Assembly: GCF_036059255.1 (NCBI RefSeq)
Contig: NZ_CP107947.1
Coordinates: 4,402,001 to 4,466,000 of the forward strand
DNA from: Micromonospora sp. NBC_00389
Lineage (GTDB): Bacteria; Actinomycetota; Actinomycetes; Mycobacteriales; Micromonosporaceae
Length of the DNA stretch: 64,000 nucleotides
Direction of reading: 5' to 3'
Made by a program: the position numbers and the translations under genes. The notes beneath the pieces were generated by a model. The model did not search any database. It saw only the letters and a list, made by a program, of their open reading frames with translations, and was not told where the DNA came from. Positions 1 to 9,190 of the stretch are shown here, one piece after another (positions within the stretch are counted from its first letter, which is position 1; every line of letters begins with the position of its first letter).

Positions 1-994
1 CGTTGGGGTGGGGCTGGGCCTGGAGCCGGTCGCGGAGGTCGATCTCCTCGGCGGTGAGCGGGTCTTCGGGCCGGCGGATACGGGCGGGCTTGGGCCGGAG
101 CGGCAGGCCGTCGTCCACCGCGGCGGCCTCGGCTTCCGAGAGCGCCCGGTAGAGCGAGGCGACCGAGGGGTGCTTGCCCGCGTTCTTCCCGAACTTGATG
201 GTGAGCTTCTTGGCGATCTCGGGGACGGGGACGCCCTTGTCCTTCAGGGCGACGGCGAAGGTGAGCATGTCGTCGTCGATGACCTTCGGCCGTCCGCCGT
301 GGTTGCCCTTGGACGCGGCGATGACCTGGCCTTCGAGGGTCTTCTCCCGGATGTAGTTGCGCTCGATCTGCCCGGCGACGGCGAGCACGGCGAAGAACAT
401 GGCGCCCATGCCGTTGGGGTCGTAGATCCCGGTGAGTGGTCCGGTGAGGAGTTCGAGCTGGATGCCGCCGGCCTGGAGCTCGGCGGACAGACTCATCAGC
501 TCGGCCGCGTTCCTCGCCAGCCTCTTGAGCTCGTGCACCGTGAAGATGACCGGCGTATCGGGTGCGGCCTCCTTGAACTGGTGGGCCAGCGCGAGCGCCT
601 TCTCCAGCTCGGGCCGCACCTTCACGCGGGTGCTGATCTGCTCCTTGAAGCTCTTGTGGCACTCCGCCCGGTGCAGGGCTTCGAGCTGGCTCGCCAGCTC
701 CTGCCGTGCGGTCGACGTCCTCGCGTACCCGATCCTCACCGGCCGCTCGGTGCGGGGCGCGGGGACGACGGCGAGCGCCGGCCCCTGCTTCCACGCGCGG
801 CCGGGAGCGCGGTCGGCGGGGACGGGGATCTCCAGTTCCTCGCGGAGCGCGGGGACGAGGACGAAGCGGGGGGTGTGGTACTTCGCGGCGGTCTTCCCGC
901 CCCGGGTGCGGCAGGCGCTGCCGGCGAGCGCGTCACATTTCGTGCAGTCGTGACGTTCTACCGCAACTGCGGCCTGATCGGGCGTGAGATCCAT
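1..994 (-). CDS. tnpR: Serine recombinase (Tn3 resolvase/TnpR type), cut by window edge
   Basis: The reverse strand reads openly from an ATG at 994 to the left edge (331 codons, stop outside). The N-terminal ~95 residues hold a small Cys/His segment (HDCTKCDALAG, then AGSACRTRGGK), as seen in actinobacterial recombinases. The resolvase catalytic domain follows: VRIGYARTSTARQ with the nucleophilic Ser, LARNAAEL, and GAMFFAVLAVAGQIERNYIR. A helix-turn-helix-like tail (VPVPEIAKKL, HPSVASLYRAL) comes last. It should resolve transposon cointegrates at a res site, probably the dyads just upstream of its start. It belongs with the TnpA at 5877-9009. Confidence 0.85.
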   Translation of the reverse strand, partial: MDLTPDQAAVAVERHDCTKCDALAGSACRTRGGKTAAKYHTPRFVLVPALREELEIPVPADRAPGRAWKQGPALAVVPAPRTERPVRIGYARTSTARQELASQLEALHRAECHKSFKEQISTRVKVRPELEKALALAHQFKEAAPDTPVIFTVHELKRLARNAAELMSLSAELQAGGIQLELLTGPLTGIYDPNGMGAMFFAVLAVAGQIERNYIREKTLEGQVIAASKGNHGGRPKVIDDDMLTFAVALKDKGVPVPEIAKKLTIKFGKNAGKHPSVASLYRALSEAEAAAVDDGLPLRPKPARIRRPEDPLTAEEIDLRDRLQAQPHPN

Positions 995-1084
995 GCGGGA
1001 AGTCTCTCAGAAGTGCCTCGCACAACGTGCAGGTTTTGAGGGGACTTTTGCGAGTGGCGACCTGCGGAAACGTGATCACCCGGG

Positions 1085-1130
1085 GGCCGTTCTCAGAACT
1101 CTCACAGATGGTCATTTGTGAGAATGCCCT
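1085..1130. promoter_or_regulatory. Dyad-rich region upstream of tnpR, candidate res site
   Basis: Two dyads lie side by side in the gap between tnpR and the next gene: a palindrome GTTCTCAGAAC at 1089-1099, and TCTCACAG at 1100-1107 facing TTGTGAGA at 1116-1123. Resolvases bind clustered dyads next to their own gene, so this is a reasonable res/operator candidate. No further subsites were defined. Confidence 0.45.
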
Positions 1131-1197
1131 TGCGTCACGCGGACGTGACGGCATGGTTCCGCGTGACCGCGCCGGACGTGGCACCCCGTGTTGGGGG

Positions 1198-2070
1198 TCA
1201 GGCGCGGCGGGCGGCCCAGACGGTGCGTTCGGTGCGTACCGTCAGGTCGTCGCGGCGCAGGATGCTGTGCGGGCTGGTGGTGTCGAGGAGCCGGTCGAGC
1301 GCGGAGAGGTCCTCGGGGGAGAGCCTGTCGGCGATGACGCTGCGGATGCGCTGCAGGACGCCAAGGGCGTAGCGGCCGATCGCTTCGCTGCGGTCGCCCG
1401 CGATGTCCAAGGCGATGGTGCGTTCGTCCTCGACGGTGAAGCCGGCGGCGGCCAGCATCGGGCCCCAGTCGGCGCCGCGGTGGGGCATGTGTTCGGCTTG
1501 GCGGCGGTCGGCTGCGGCGTGGACGCGCTCTTCCAGGCCGGGCCGGTCCGTGGGGGCATTCTCGGGCAGGAAGCGGGGGTGGCCGGCCAGTTCGACGACG
1601 GCGAACAGGCCGTTGGGCGCGAGCGTGTCGTGGACGGTGCGCAGCGCGCGCTCGGGGTGGGCCATGTGGTGCATCGATGCCGATGCCCAGATCAGGTCGG
1701 GCGAGCCGAGGTCGGGCCAGGCGTCGTCGTCGAGGTCGGCCTGCACGGTGCGTACGCGTTCCTCGACGCCGCGGGTGCACGCCTTGGTGCGCAGGCGCTG
1801 AAGGTGTTCGGCGGACGTGTCGACGGCGGTGACGTGCGCGTCGGGGAAGCGGTCGAGGAGGGCGAAGGTGCCCGTGCCCGTGCCGCAGCCGAGGTCCACG
1901 ATGTGGCCGGGGGCGGTCTTCAGTGGCAGCGACGCGGTGATGGAGGCGGTGTGCTCGGCGAGGACCTCGGCGTCCAGGTCGAGGATCTCCGCCTGGCCGC
2001 TGGTGTCCTGCTCGTGGTGGTGGCCGTGCGAAACGCCGTGGTGGGGGGTGTGCGTGTGTGCTTGATTCAT
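1198..2070 (-). CDS. Class I SAM-dependent methyltransferase with His-rich N-terminus
   Basis: About 290 residues. The SAM-binding motif I, VDLGCGTG, sits near residues 58-65, followed by VTAVDTS (motif II), a QADLDD acidic segment and a DLIWASASMHH post-motif. The first 20 residues are unusually His-rich, which may bind metal. I chose the ATG at 2070 because AGGGTGAAG lies just upstream; an in-frame GTG at 2079 is possible. It is in a Tn3 cargo with a disulfide-forming-type oxidoreductase and an exporter, so a small-molecule or thiol methyltransferase is plausible. The substrate cannot be read from sequence. It lies 128 bp downstream of the regulator gene on the same strand. Confidence 0.8.
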   Translation of the reverse strand: MNQAHTHTPHHGVSHGHHHEQDTSGQAEILDLDAEVLAEHTASITASLPLKTAPGHIVDLGCGTGTGTFALLDRFPDAHVTAVDTSAEHLQRLRTKACTRGVEERVRTVQADLDDDAWPDLGSPDLIWASASMHHMAHPERALRTVHDTLAPNGLFAVVELAGHPRFLPENAPTDRPGLEERVHAAADRRQAEHMPHRGADWGPMLAAAGFTVEDERTIALDIAGDRSEAIGRYALGVLQRIRSVIADRLSPEDLSALDRLLDTTSPHSILRRDDLTVRTERTVWAARRA

Positions 2071-2198
2071 GCTCTTCACCCTAGGTCGACTATGCGTCAG
2101 AGGCGTACTGTCTCCCTATTTGCGCAAGACGATGGCCGTAGGTGCTGCCTGACGCGCAAAAGGGCACCGCTGCGGAGGCCGTCGTGCGGCTCGCGCCG

Positions 2199-2795
2199 TC
2201 ATTCGGGAGGGCCTTGAGCGTCGCCGCCGTCTCCGTCGTCGCGCTGGTGGCCGCGGCGGGCGTCGCGGTCGAAGAGACCCAGGATCTCGCAGGGTCCGCC
2301 CTCGGCGCCGATCGCGTGCGGCATCATCGTGGGGAACTCAGCGGCCTGGTTGGTCTCGATGCGGAAGCGGCGCTGGCCGAGCATGAGGATCGCGGTGCCG
2401 GACAGTACGACGAGCCACTCGCGCCCCGGGTGGGCGCGCATGCGGGCGGGGTTGTCGGGCGGGGGGTCGGTCAGGCGCTGGCGCACCACGCTCATGCCGG
2501 GGTCGGCCTTCAGGGTCCAGCGCATCCGGCCGTGGGTGCTGTCGATCGTCGGACTGGTGACGACGTCGTCGGTGGCGGTCTCCACGAGCTGGTCCAGCGT
2601 CGTGTCCAGGGCGCGGGCGAGGGTGACCAGCTGGTCCAGTGCGAGGCGGCGCTGGCCGTTCTCGATGCGGCTCAGTGAGGACTGGCTGAGGTGGGCGCGG
2701 GTGGCCAGTTCTTCCAGTGACAGGCCCTGCGCCACCCGCAGCGCGCGGATGCGTTTGCGTACGAGGCTGTCCAGCTCTCCACTTTCTTGCGTCAT
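2199..2795 (-). CDS. XRE-family transcriptional regulator with C-terminal cupin
   Basis: The N-terminal ~65 residues form an XRE helix-turn-helix (GLSLEELATRAHLSQSSLS, then RIENGQRRLALDQL). A single cupin follows (PGREWLVVLSGTAILMLGQ, then MMPHAIGAEGGPCEILGLFD), the HTH_3-cupin_2 layout of small-molecule-responsive repressors. The C-terminus is Asp/Gly-rich. ATG 2795 is preferred; an ATG at 2804 would add three residues. The minus strand has TACAAT about 7 bases before ATG 2795, so the transcript may be leaderless. It is divergent from the oxidoreductase at 2892 and probably controls that gene, the exporter and itself. Confidence 0.82.
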   Translation of the reverse strand: MTQESGELDSLVRKRIRALRVAQGLSLEELATRAHLSQSSLSRIENGQRRLALDQLVTLARALDTTLDQLVETATDDVVTSPTIDSTHGRMRWTLKADPGMSVVRQRLTDPPPDNPARMRAHPGREWLVVLSGTAILMLGQRRFRIETNQAAEFPTMMPHAIGAEGGPCEILGLFDRDARRGHQRDDGDGGDAQGPPE

Positions 2796-2891
2796 GAGCA
2801 ACATTGTATGCCCCGAATGCAATGCGGGGTTAGCGTCTGTGTAGATGGTCCGCAGTGTCTGGGACCACGCACGACGAAAGAGCAGGAGGAC
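2796..2891. promoter_or_regulatory. Divergent promoter region with CCCCG...CGGGG dyad
   Basis: The 96-bp gap between the cupin regulator and the oxidoreductase contains CCCCG and CGGGG (about 2811-2829) flanking AATGCAATG, which is itself a short direct repeat. It is a good candidate operator for the XRE protein. AGGAGGA at 2884-2890 is a strong ribosome binding site for the rightward gene. Confidence 0.5.
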
Positions 2892-3905
2892 ATGGCTATG
2901 ACGACTTCTCCGTACGCGAGCGACGCACTGCCCGGTGGAACCGTCGACGCAGTGGTGATCGGCGGGGGCGCCGCAGGGCTGAACGGCGCCTTGACGCTGG
3001 CCCGCTCCCGCCGGTCGGTCGTCGTGATCGACAGCGGCTCCCCGCGCAACGCGCCGGCTGCGGCCATGCACGGCTTCATCGTGCTGGACGGCACCCCGCC
3101 GCGCGAGATCCTCCGGCGGGGCCGGGAGCAGGTGCGCCAGTACGGCGGACACATCGTCTTCGGCACGGTGGCCTCTGCCGCCCCGGCCGCCCCGTCGGCC
3201 GACGGAGACTTGCGTTTCACCCTCACCCTGGCCGACGGCCACAGCATCACCGCGCGCCGCCTCCTGGTGGCCACGGGTCTGCGGGACGTGCTGCCCGAGG
3301 TCCCCGGCCTCGCCGAACACTGGGGAGACAGTGTGGTGCACTGCCCGTACTGCCACGGCTGGGAGGTCCGCGACCAGCCCATCGGCGTCCTCGCCACCGG
3401 CCCGGCCTCCGTCCACCACGCACTCCTGTTCCGCCAACTGACCGAGGACCTGACCTACTTCACCCACGGCACTGCCCTGGATGAGGACACCCGCGCCCGC
3501 TTCGCCGCCCGCAACATCCCCATCGTCGACACCCCGGTGCAGGAGGTCGTCAACCACGAGGACGGCACCCTCGCCGGGCTGCGCCTGACCGGCGGCCAGG
3601 TCGTGGGCCGCCGCGTCCTCGCGGTCGCCACACAGATGCAGGCCCGCACCGAGGGCCTGGACGCGCTGAAGCTGCCCATGGAGGACCTGCCCGACCACAT
3701 GGGCCGCCGCTTCGCCTCCGGCATGGCCGGCACCACCGAGGTGCCGGGCGTGTGGGTGGCAGGCAACGCCACCGACCTTGCCGCCCAGGTCGGCGCCTCC
3801 GCCGCGGCCGGCGCCCTGGCCGGCTCCCACATCAACGCCGTGCTGGTCACCGCGGACACCGACGCCGCGCTCGCCGCCGCGCGGGGCGAGACACCCGCCC
3901 CCTGA
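2892..3905 (+). CDS. Thioredoxin-reductase-like FAD/NAD(P)-dependent oxidoreductase (CPYC)
   Basis: A 337-residue flavoprotein of the two-dinucleotide-binding-domain type. It has VVIGGGAAGLNGALTLA (FAD, ~21-37), LLVATGLRDVLPEVPG, a redox-active CPYC at ~151-154 in CPYCHGWE, and a C-terminal FAD motif GVWVAGNATDLAAQVGASAAAGALAG. The CPYCHG context matches thioredoxin reductases and also the disulfide-forming oxidases of dithiol natural-product pathways (GliT/HlmI/DepH group). Start ATG 2892 has a perfect AGGAGGA. The MFS exporter follows 108 bp downstream, probably co-transcribed. Confidence 0.85.
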   Translation: MAMTTSPYASDALPGGTVDAVVIGGGAAGLNGALTLARSRRSVVVIDSGSPRNAPAAAMHGFIVLDGTPPREILRRGREQVRQYGGHIVFGTVASAAPAAPSADGDLRFTLTLADGHSITARRLLVATGLRDVLPEVPGLAEHWGDSVVHCPYCHGWEVRDQPIGVLATGPASVHHALLFRQLTEDLTYFTHGTALDEDTRARFAARNIPIVDTPVQEVVNHEDGTLAGLRLTGGQVVGRRVLAVATQMQARTEGLDALKLPMEDLPDHMGRRFASGMAGTTEVPGVWVAGNATDLAAQVGASAAAGALAGSHINAVLVTADTDAALAAARGETPAP

Positions 3906-4013
3906 CATCCCCTCCCGGGGGCCCGGCCGACCGCCCGGCCCAACCCGCCCCGTTCACCCACCGACCGGCCCTGCCCGGCGTCAGCTCGGCATGCCCATTT
4001 TGTGAGGAAATCC

Positions 4014-5606
4014 ATGAGCACACCCCAGCCCCCACAAGCCGCGCCAGCCAGTGGCGAAGGCAGCCCAGACGCGCGTCAGCTGCGGACGGTCCTGATCACC
4101 GTCTCCCTCGCGCTGATGTCGGTCATCGCCTCGGTGTCCGGGCTGAACGTCGCGCAGACCCACATGGCCGTGGAGTTCGGCGCCTCGCAGAACACGGTCC
4201 TGTGGATCATCAACATCTACACCCTCGCCCTGGCCGCCCTGCTGCTGCCGCTCGGCGCCATCGGCGACCGCCTGGGACGCAAGCCCATGCTCCTCGCCGG
4301 ACTGGGCTTCTTCGGCGTCGCCACCGTCGTCTCGGCCCTGGCCCCGACGGCGGAGGTGATGATTGCCGCACGCGTCGCCAGCGGTATCGGCGCCGCGATG
4401 ATCATGCCGATCACCCTGGCCGTCATCACCTCTACCTTCCCCGAGGAACAGCGCGGCAAGGCGATCGGCGTATGGACCGGCGTCGCCGGCGGCGGCGGCA
4501 TCCTGGGCATGTTCCTCTCCGCCCTCCTCGTCGACGTCGCCTCCTGGCGCTGGCTGTTCGCTCTGCCGGTGGCCCTGATCCTCGCGGCCCTGGCCATGAC
4601 GGCGAAGTCGGTTCCCAACTCCCGCGAGACCTCGGCCCACCGCTTCGACACCGCCGGCGCGCTGCTCTCCACCCTCGCCGTGACCGGCCTCATCTTCGTC
4701 CTGCAAGAAGGCCCCGAACGCGGCTGGACCGTCCCCGTCACTCTGATCAGCCTCGCCGTCGGTCTCCTCGCGGCCATCGGCTTCGTGGCCTGGGAGCTGC
4801 ACCGCCGCGATAGCGCACTGCTGGACGTGCGGCTGTTCCGCGAGCGCGGCCTGAGCGGCGGCTCGATCACACTGCTGGTGGTCTTCGGTGTCCAGGCGGG
4901 CATCGGCGTGGTCCTCTTCCCGTTCTTCCAGGCCGTGCTCGGCTGGTCCGGGCTGCTGTCCACGGCCGCCATGATGCCCATGGCCGTCATGATGATGGCC
5001 ACCTCCGGCCTGGCCCCCAAGCTCGCCGCGGGCATCGGTTCCCGCTCCACCATGGCGGCAGGCATCGCGCTGGCCGGACTCGGTCTCGTGCTCATGGCCC
5101 TGCTCGTCTCCGTCAAGGGCGGCTACCTGTCCATCCTGCCCGGACTGCTCGCCACGGGACTGGGCATGGGTCTGTCGATGACCCCGTCCACCACCGCCAT
5201 CACCGCGTCCCTGCCGCGCGCCAAGCAGGGCGTGGCCTCTGCCCTGAACGACGTCACCCGCGAGTTCGGCACCGCACTCGGCGTCGCTCTGCTCGGCGCG
5301 CTGCTGGCCAACGGCTACCGCGGCGCCATCGACAACCGGCTGCACGGCATCCCCCAAGGAACCGCGGACACCGCGCGCGACGGCGTTGCCAACGCCGTCG
5401 AAGCGGCCGGCAACGCCGGCCCGCACGCCCAGGACCTGCTCCACGCAGCCCAGCAGTCCTTCGTCGACGGCTGGCAGCAGTCCATGTGGGCAGGCGCCGC
5501 CGTCATGGGCGCCCTGCTCGTCTACATCGTCTTCGGCGGCCCCAAGAACACAACACCTGCGGTCACCGCCGAGGCAGAAACCGCCGAGGCCCTCGCCGCC
5601 CGCTGA
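4014..5606 (+). CDS. MFS drug exporter, DHA2 family (14 TM)
   Basis: 530 residues with about 14 hydrophobic segments and the family motif A, GDRLGRKPMLLAG, near residue 84. Length and layout match the EmrB/QacA (DHA2) proton-driven exporters. GAGGAAA precedes ATG 4014; an upstream GTG at 4002 lacks a ribosome binding site. It is the last gene of the rightward cargo operon and is followed by a hairpin. It probably exports the compound that the oxidoreductase and methyltransferase handle, but the substrate is unknown. Confidence 0.88.
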   Translation: MSTPQPPQAAPASGEGSPDARQLRTVLITVSLALMSVIASVSGLNVAQTHMAVEFGASQNTVLWIINIYTLALAALLLPLGAIGDRLGRKPMLLAGLGFFGVATVVSALAPTAEVMIAARVASGIGAAMIMPITLAVITSTFPEEQRGKAIGVWTGVAGGGGILGMFLSALLVDVASWRWLFALPVALILAALAMTAKSVPNSRETSAHRFDTAGALLSTLAVTGLIFVLQEGPERGWTVPVTLISLAVGLLAAIGFVAWELHRRDSALLDVRLFRERGLSGGSITLLVVFGVQAGIGVVLFPFFQAVLGWSGLLSTAAMMPMAVMMMATSGLAPKLAAGIGSRSTMAAGIALAGLGLVLMALLVSVKGGYLSILPGLLATGLGMGLSMTPSTTAITASLPRAKQGVASALNDVTREFGTALGVALLGALLANGYRGAIDNRLHGIPQGTADTARDGVANAVEAAGNAGPHAQDLLHAAQQSFVDGWQQSMWAGAAVMGALLVYIVFGGPKNTTPAVTAEAETAEALAAR

Positions 5607-5661
5607 CCGCACAAGAGCCAGACGCACACCAGACACACCGCTCCGCGTACATCGCGTTCGC

Positions 5662-5714
5662 CGGCGCACGATCGGCCGACCGGATCCCGGCCCGGCCCGG
5701 CTGATCGTGCGCCG
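5662..5714. terminator. 12-bp inverted repeat between convergent genes
   Basis: CGGCGCACGATC at 5662-5673 and its exact complement GATCGTGCGCCG at 5703-5714 are separated by 29 GC-rich bases. The repeat lies 55 bp after the exporter stop and before the convergent TnpA stop at 5877. It could be a bidirectional terminator without a U-tract. Confidence 0.5.
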
Positions 5715-5876
5715 ATTTCGTGACCCGGGCCATGACATGCAGCCACCAACGGCTCCCCGACCTCGGTGATCCGTGCCTTCAGTTGGCGTCTGTATGGACC
5801 GTGTTCATGCTCGTCCCCGGTGAGCTCGACGTCGTCCCTGGCCCTCATGATGCCCAAGCCGCCCCGTGTGCCGGGC

Positions 5877-8800
5877 TCACTCGTCGTTGCCGTCGTCATC
5901 GTCGTCGAGATCGACGGCTTCCGGATCGCGCAGCGGGCGCAGGCCGTCGCCCGGCTGGGAGGCGGTGAAGCTGTAGCGGCCCAGGACGTTCAGATTCCTG
6001 TGCTTGAGCGGGGACAGCCGGGCCACGTCCTCGTCCCTGATGTCGTGGCCCTCGGCGCGGAGTTGGACGACGGCGGCATCGATGTACCGGGTCGTCCAGA
6101 GCACCACGGCGTTCAAAACGAGACCCAGCGAGCCCAACTGATTCTCCATCCCGTCCCGGTACGCCTGGTGGATGGTGCCCTTCTTGCCGTGGCAGATGTT
6201 CCGGGCGAGGTTGTGGCGGGACTCCTGGACGGTGAGCTGCTTGTGCATCTGGCGCCGGTACGTGTCGTCCATGGGGTCGACGACGGCGAGCAGGTGCAGG
6301 GTCTTGGCGATCCGCCCGTACTCGGCGAACGCCTGCCCGAGCGGGGTCGGGTGGCCCTCGCGGCCGAACATCCGCAGCAGGTCGTAGGCCCTCACCTGGT
6401 TGGTGACCAGGGAGCCGGCCACCCGCAGCATGTCCGGCCAGTGTGATCACCTTCTTCACGTTCACCTTGTTGCGGGCGATGGCCTCCAGCGGCCCGTACC
6501 CGCCGGCGTTCTCGGCGCCGGGCATCTGGGCCTTCCAGAACCGCTGGTCCTCCAGATCCTTGAAGCGCGGGGAGAAGCGGTAGCCGAGCATCTTGAAGAT
6601 GCCGAACACCATGTCGCTGTAAGAAGCGTTGTCGGTGGCGACCATCTCCGGCTTCACCCCGCCGTCCAGGTTCAGCAGGGCATCCAGGATGAACAGGGAG
6701 TCACGCGGGGTGCCGGGCACCACCATCTGCCCGATGCCGATCACCTGGTCATTGATCGCGTTCAGCCAGGTGATGCCCTTCTTCTTCGCGAAGTACTTCG
6801 GCGAGGGTGCGGCGTTGATGGTCCGCGTGGGGACGACGAAGCGCAGGCCGTCGATTGAGGCCAGCAGGCCCTTGCCCCAGAACTGCACGATCGGCACCCG
6901 GGCCTGGGCCTCGATCAGGGCGGCGTTTGCCGCGGCGATGGTATCCGCGCGCAGGTAGTACTGGTCGACGTGGACCAGCCGGGATCGGGTCAGTGCCTCG
7001 TAGCCCGGGTTGATGACCGGCGTCATGCCGATGTTGCACGCCTCCGAGACCAGCAGCGCGACCATCGAGGTCGTCAGGTCCTTCATGCGGGTCTTGCCGT
7101 CGCCCAGGTGCACGAAGGCGTCCAGGAACCCGGTCCAGGCGTGCACCTCGAACAACAGGTCCGGCAGGTCGATCTTCGGGAGCATCTTCTCGACGCGCTC
7201 GCGCAGCCACTTCAGCGACTTCGGCTCACCGAGCGCGTGGAGCTTCTCCACGTTCAGCTTCGCCCGCCCGTTGGGCTGCACCTCGATGCTGATCTTCGCG
7301 TCGTCGCCGGCCTCCTCCAGCCGCTCAGCCATCTGCTTCCACGTCGCGTCCAGCACATCAACCAGTTCCCGAAGGTGCCACTCCGCGTCCTCGTCCAGGC
7401 TCAGGCCCGCCAGGACGTCCTCGCGCACCGCCTCCCACCCCTTGCCCTGGAGCAGGCGGGCGCGCGGGTCGGACCACCGGTGCGAGGGAGAGGCGAAGAT
7501 GTCGCGGCGCTTGAGGGCTCCGAAGAGCTGTTCCAGCACGCACACCACGTACGCATCGCGGTCCACCGCCCCCTCCGGCAGGTCCGCGTTCGCGTACACC
7601 GCCTTGCGCCAGTGCGACGGAGCCAGCTTGTCGTCGACCTCACGCGGCAGCAGCGGCTTCTCGACCACCTTCCTCCGCGAGAGCGCCGGGAGCCGCTGCA
7701 CCCCGGTGAGAATCCGCCTGCCGCCGGGCGCAGCGTCCAGCGCCTTCGACTCACCCAGCAAGGACAGGAACGGCTTGACGGTGTTGTAGCGCAGCGCCAG
7801 CGCGCTCCGCAGTGCGGTCTCGGCCGTGTCGTCGCCCTCCGGCACCAGGCTCACCACCGTGACTGCCGCGCTGGACAGCGCCGCCCGGGGCGCGACCTCC
7901 TCCAGCGCCGCCCACAGCGCGGCCACGTCCACATCGCAGCCGGTCTGCTCGATGAGCTCCAGTTCCTCGATGCATACCGCCGCCGCCCTCGCCACCAGCC
8001 GCGATGCCTTCTCCAACTGCGGCAGCGTGGACAGGCGCTGCTTCTCGCTGGACCGCTTCGCGGTGCTGATCAGCCTCGTGGCCATCAGGATCTCGAACAG
8101 GTCCAGGGCGTCGTCGATCGCCTTGGCCTCCCGGTGGCGCATCACTGCGGTGAGCATCGCCGTGCGCTTGGGCTCACTGGTCCTCTCCAGCTTCGCCGCC
8201 TTGGTGCCCAGCCCGTAGCGGGCCAGCGCGGACAGCCGGTTCGGCGGAATCTTGTCCAGCTTCACCCGCCCCAGATGGAAGGCGGCGATGTCCTCGACCC
8301 GCTGCAAAGCGCCCTTCATCGCGGTGCCCGTGGTCCGCGTCGGCGGCCGGCGCATCCGCTCCAGTTCCGAATACCGCTTGCCCTCCGGCGTCTTCAGCGT
8401 GGCCACCAGGTCCCCGGGCAGCGCCGCGTCCGCCCGCCGGACCTCCTTGGCGACCGTAGCGTGCAGCCGTTTGTCCGCGATGGCGCGGACCTCGGCGACC
8501 TGCCGGGCCAGCACGCTCACCCCCGGCAGCAGCACCCGGTGCCGGCGCAGCCAGCCCACCGCGTGATCGAACAGCGCCTTCGGCCCCTCCGCATGAGCCG
8601 TCCACGCCCGCCCGTGCAGGAACGTCCGGAACCTCCGGCCCTGATCGTGGTCCTCGTACGGGTGGTAGCCGTACGCGTCACGTATCTCCCACGCGTGCTC
8701 ATACGCCGTCTTCAGCCGCTCGGTGTACTCCTTGACGCACGAGACGTCCTCGATCTCCAGCTGCGCGGCGAGGTGTTCCACCACCGGCCACGGCACGGCC

Positions 8801-9009
8801 AGAGGGTCCTCCAGGAACAGCCCGATGTAGCGGACCGTGCACATCTGGAGGGCAAAGCCGAGCCGGTTGTGGTCACCGCGCCGCTTCGCGATCAGCTTCC
8901 GATCCTCGTCGTCGAGGAAGAAGAACCGCTCCAGCTCGGGCCTCGTCGGCTCCTCGGCAAACTTCCCGTACGCCTCGGCCTGCTCATCAGTCAAAAATTC
9001 CACCGGCAT
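5877..9009 (-). pseudogene. tnpA: Tn3-family transposase TnpA, frameshifted
   Basis: About 1044 codons in total, normal for the family. The N-terminal part shows the DUF4158-like start and the RNase-H-like catalytic core: SIDGLRFVVPTRTINA (first Asp), MVATDNASYSDMVF (second Asp). The C-terminal part holds the Glu region (GMENQLGSLGL, then VVLWTTRYID). The long frame loses homology after KVNVKKVIT. The correct C-terminus (DMLRVAGSLVTNQVRAYDL onward) continues in another frame to a TGA at 5877. The change is at about 6440-6450, in a stretch reading ATCACACTGG on the minus strand. It may be a real inactivating mutation or an assembly error. Confidence 0.88.
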
Positions 9010-9109
9010 GCTGCGGACGGTAGCCAGCGACCGCCAGCGACCGCCAGCGACCGAGGATCTTCCGGAGAACCCCCGCAGCAGGCCGATTACCCGTGCTAGA
9101 CGACCATGA

Positions 9110-9147
9110 TCAATTCCTTAGCGCCAACGGCTGTACCGCTGGTCCCC
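9110..9147 (-). repeat. Tn3-family terminal inverted repeat (right end)
   Basis: On the minus strand the sequence starts GGGGACCAGCGGTACAGCCG at 9147 and continues to GCGCTAAGGAA. The GGGG start and TAAG inner end are typical of Tn3-family 38-bp repeats. It lies about 100 bp upstream of the tnpA start, as expected. The outside flank (AACGC) would be one copy of a 5-bp target duplication. Confidence 0.75.
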
Positions 9148-9190
9148 AACGCCGAGATCCGCCCACCTCACGCACGACCGACGCGATCCG

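Larger units (their letters stand above)
1..9147. mobile_element. Tn3-family transposon, left end outside window
   Basis: A unit with a serine resolvase at one side, a Tn3-type TnpA at the other and a Tn3-type terminal inverted repeat ending at 9147. Between them lie four non-transposition genes: methyltransferase, cupin regulator, CPYC oxidoreductase and MFS exporter. I find no matching inverted repeat in 1-9000, so the left terminus must be upstream of the window. Having cargo between tnpR and tnpA is compatible with the family but less usual than adjacent genes. Because TnpA is frameshifted, the copy may need a helper transposase. Confidence 0.75.

Noticed and set aside
8..1039. 343-residue forward frame at the left edge
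   Set aside because: The reverse strand encodes a clear serine resolvase running off the edge.
3981..5738. 585-residue reverse-strand open frame across the exporter gene
   Set aside because: It is antisense to a clear 14-TM transporter and is a Gly/Asp/Gln-rich low-complexity product of high GC.
6970..9099. 709-residue forward open frame opposite TnpA
   Set aside because: Arg/Gln/His/Pro-rich shadow frame; the reverse strand has the DDE motifs.
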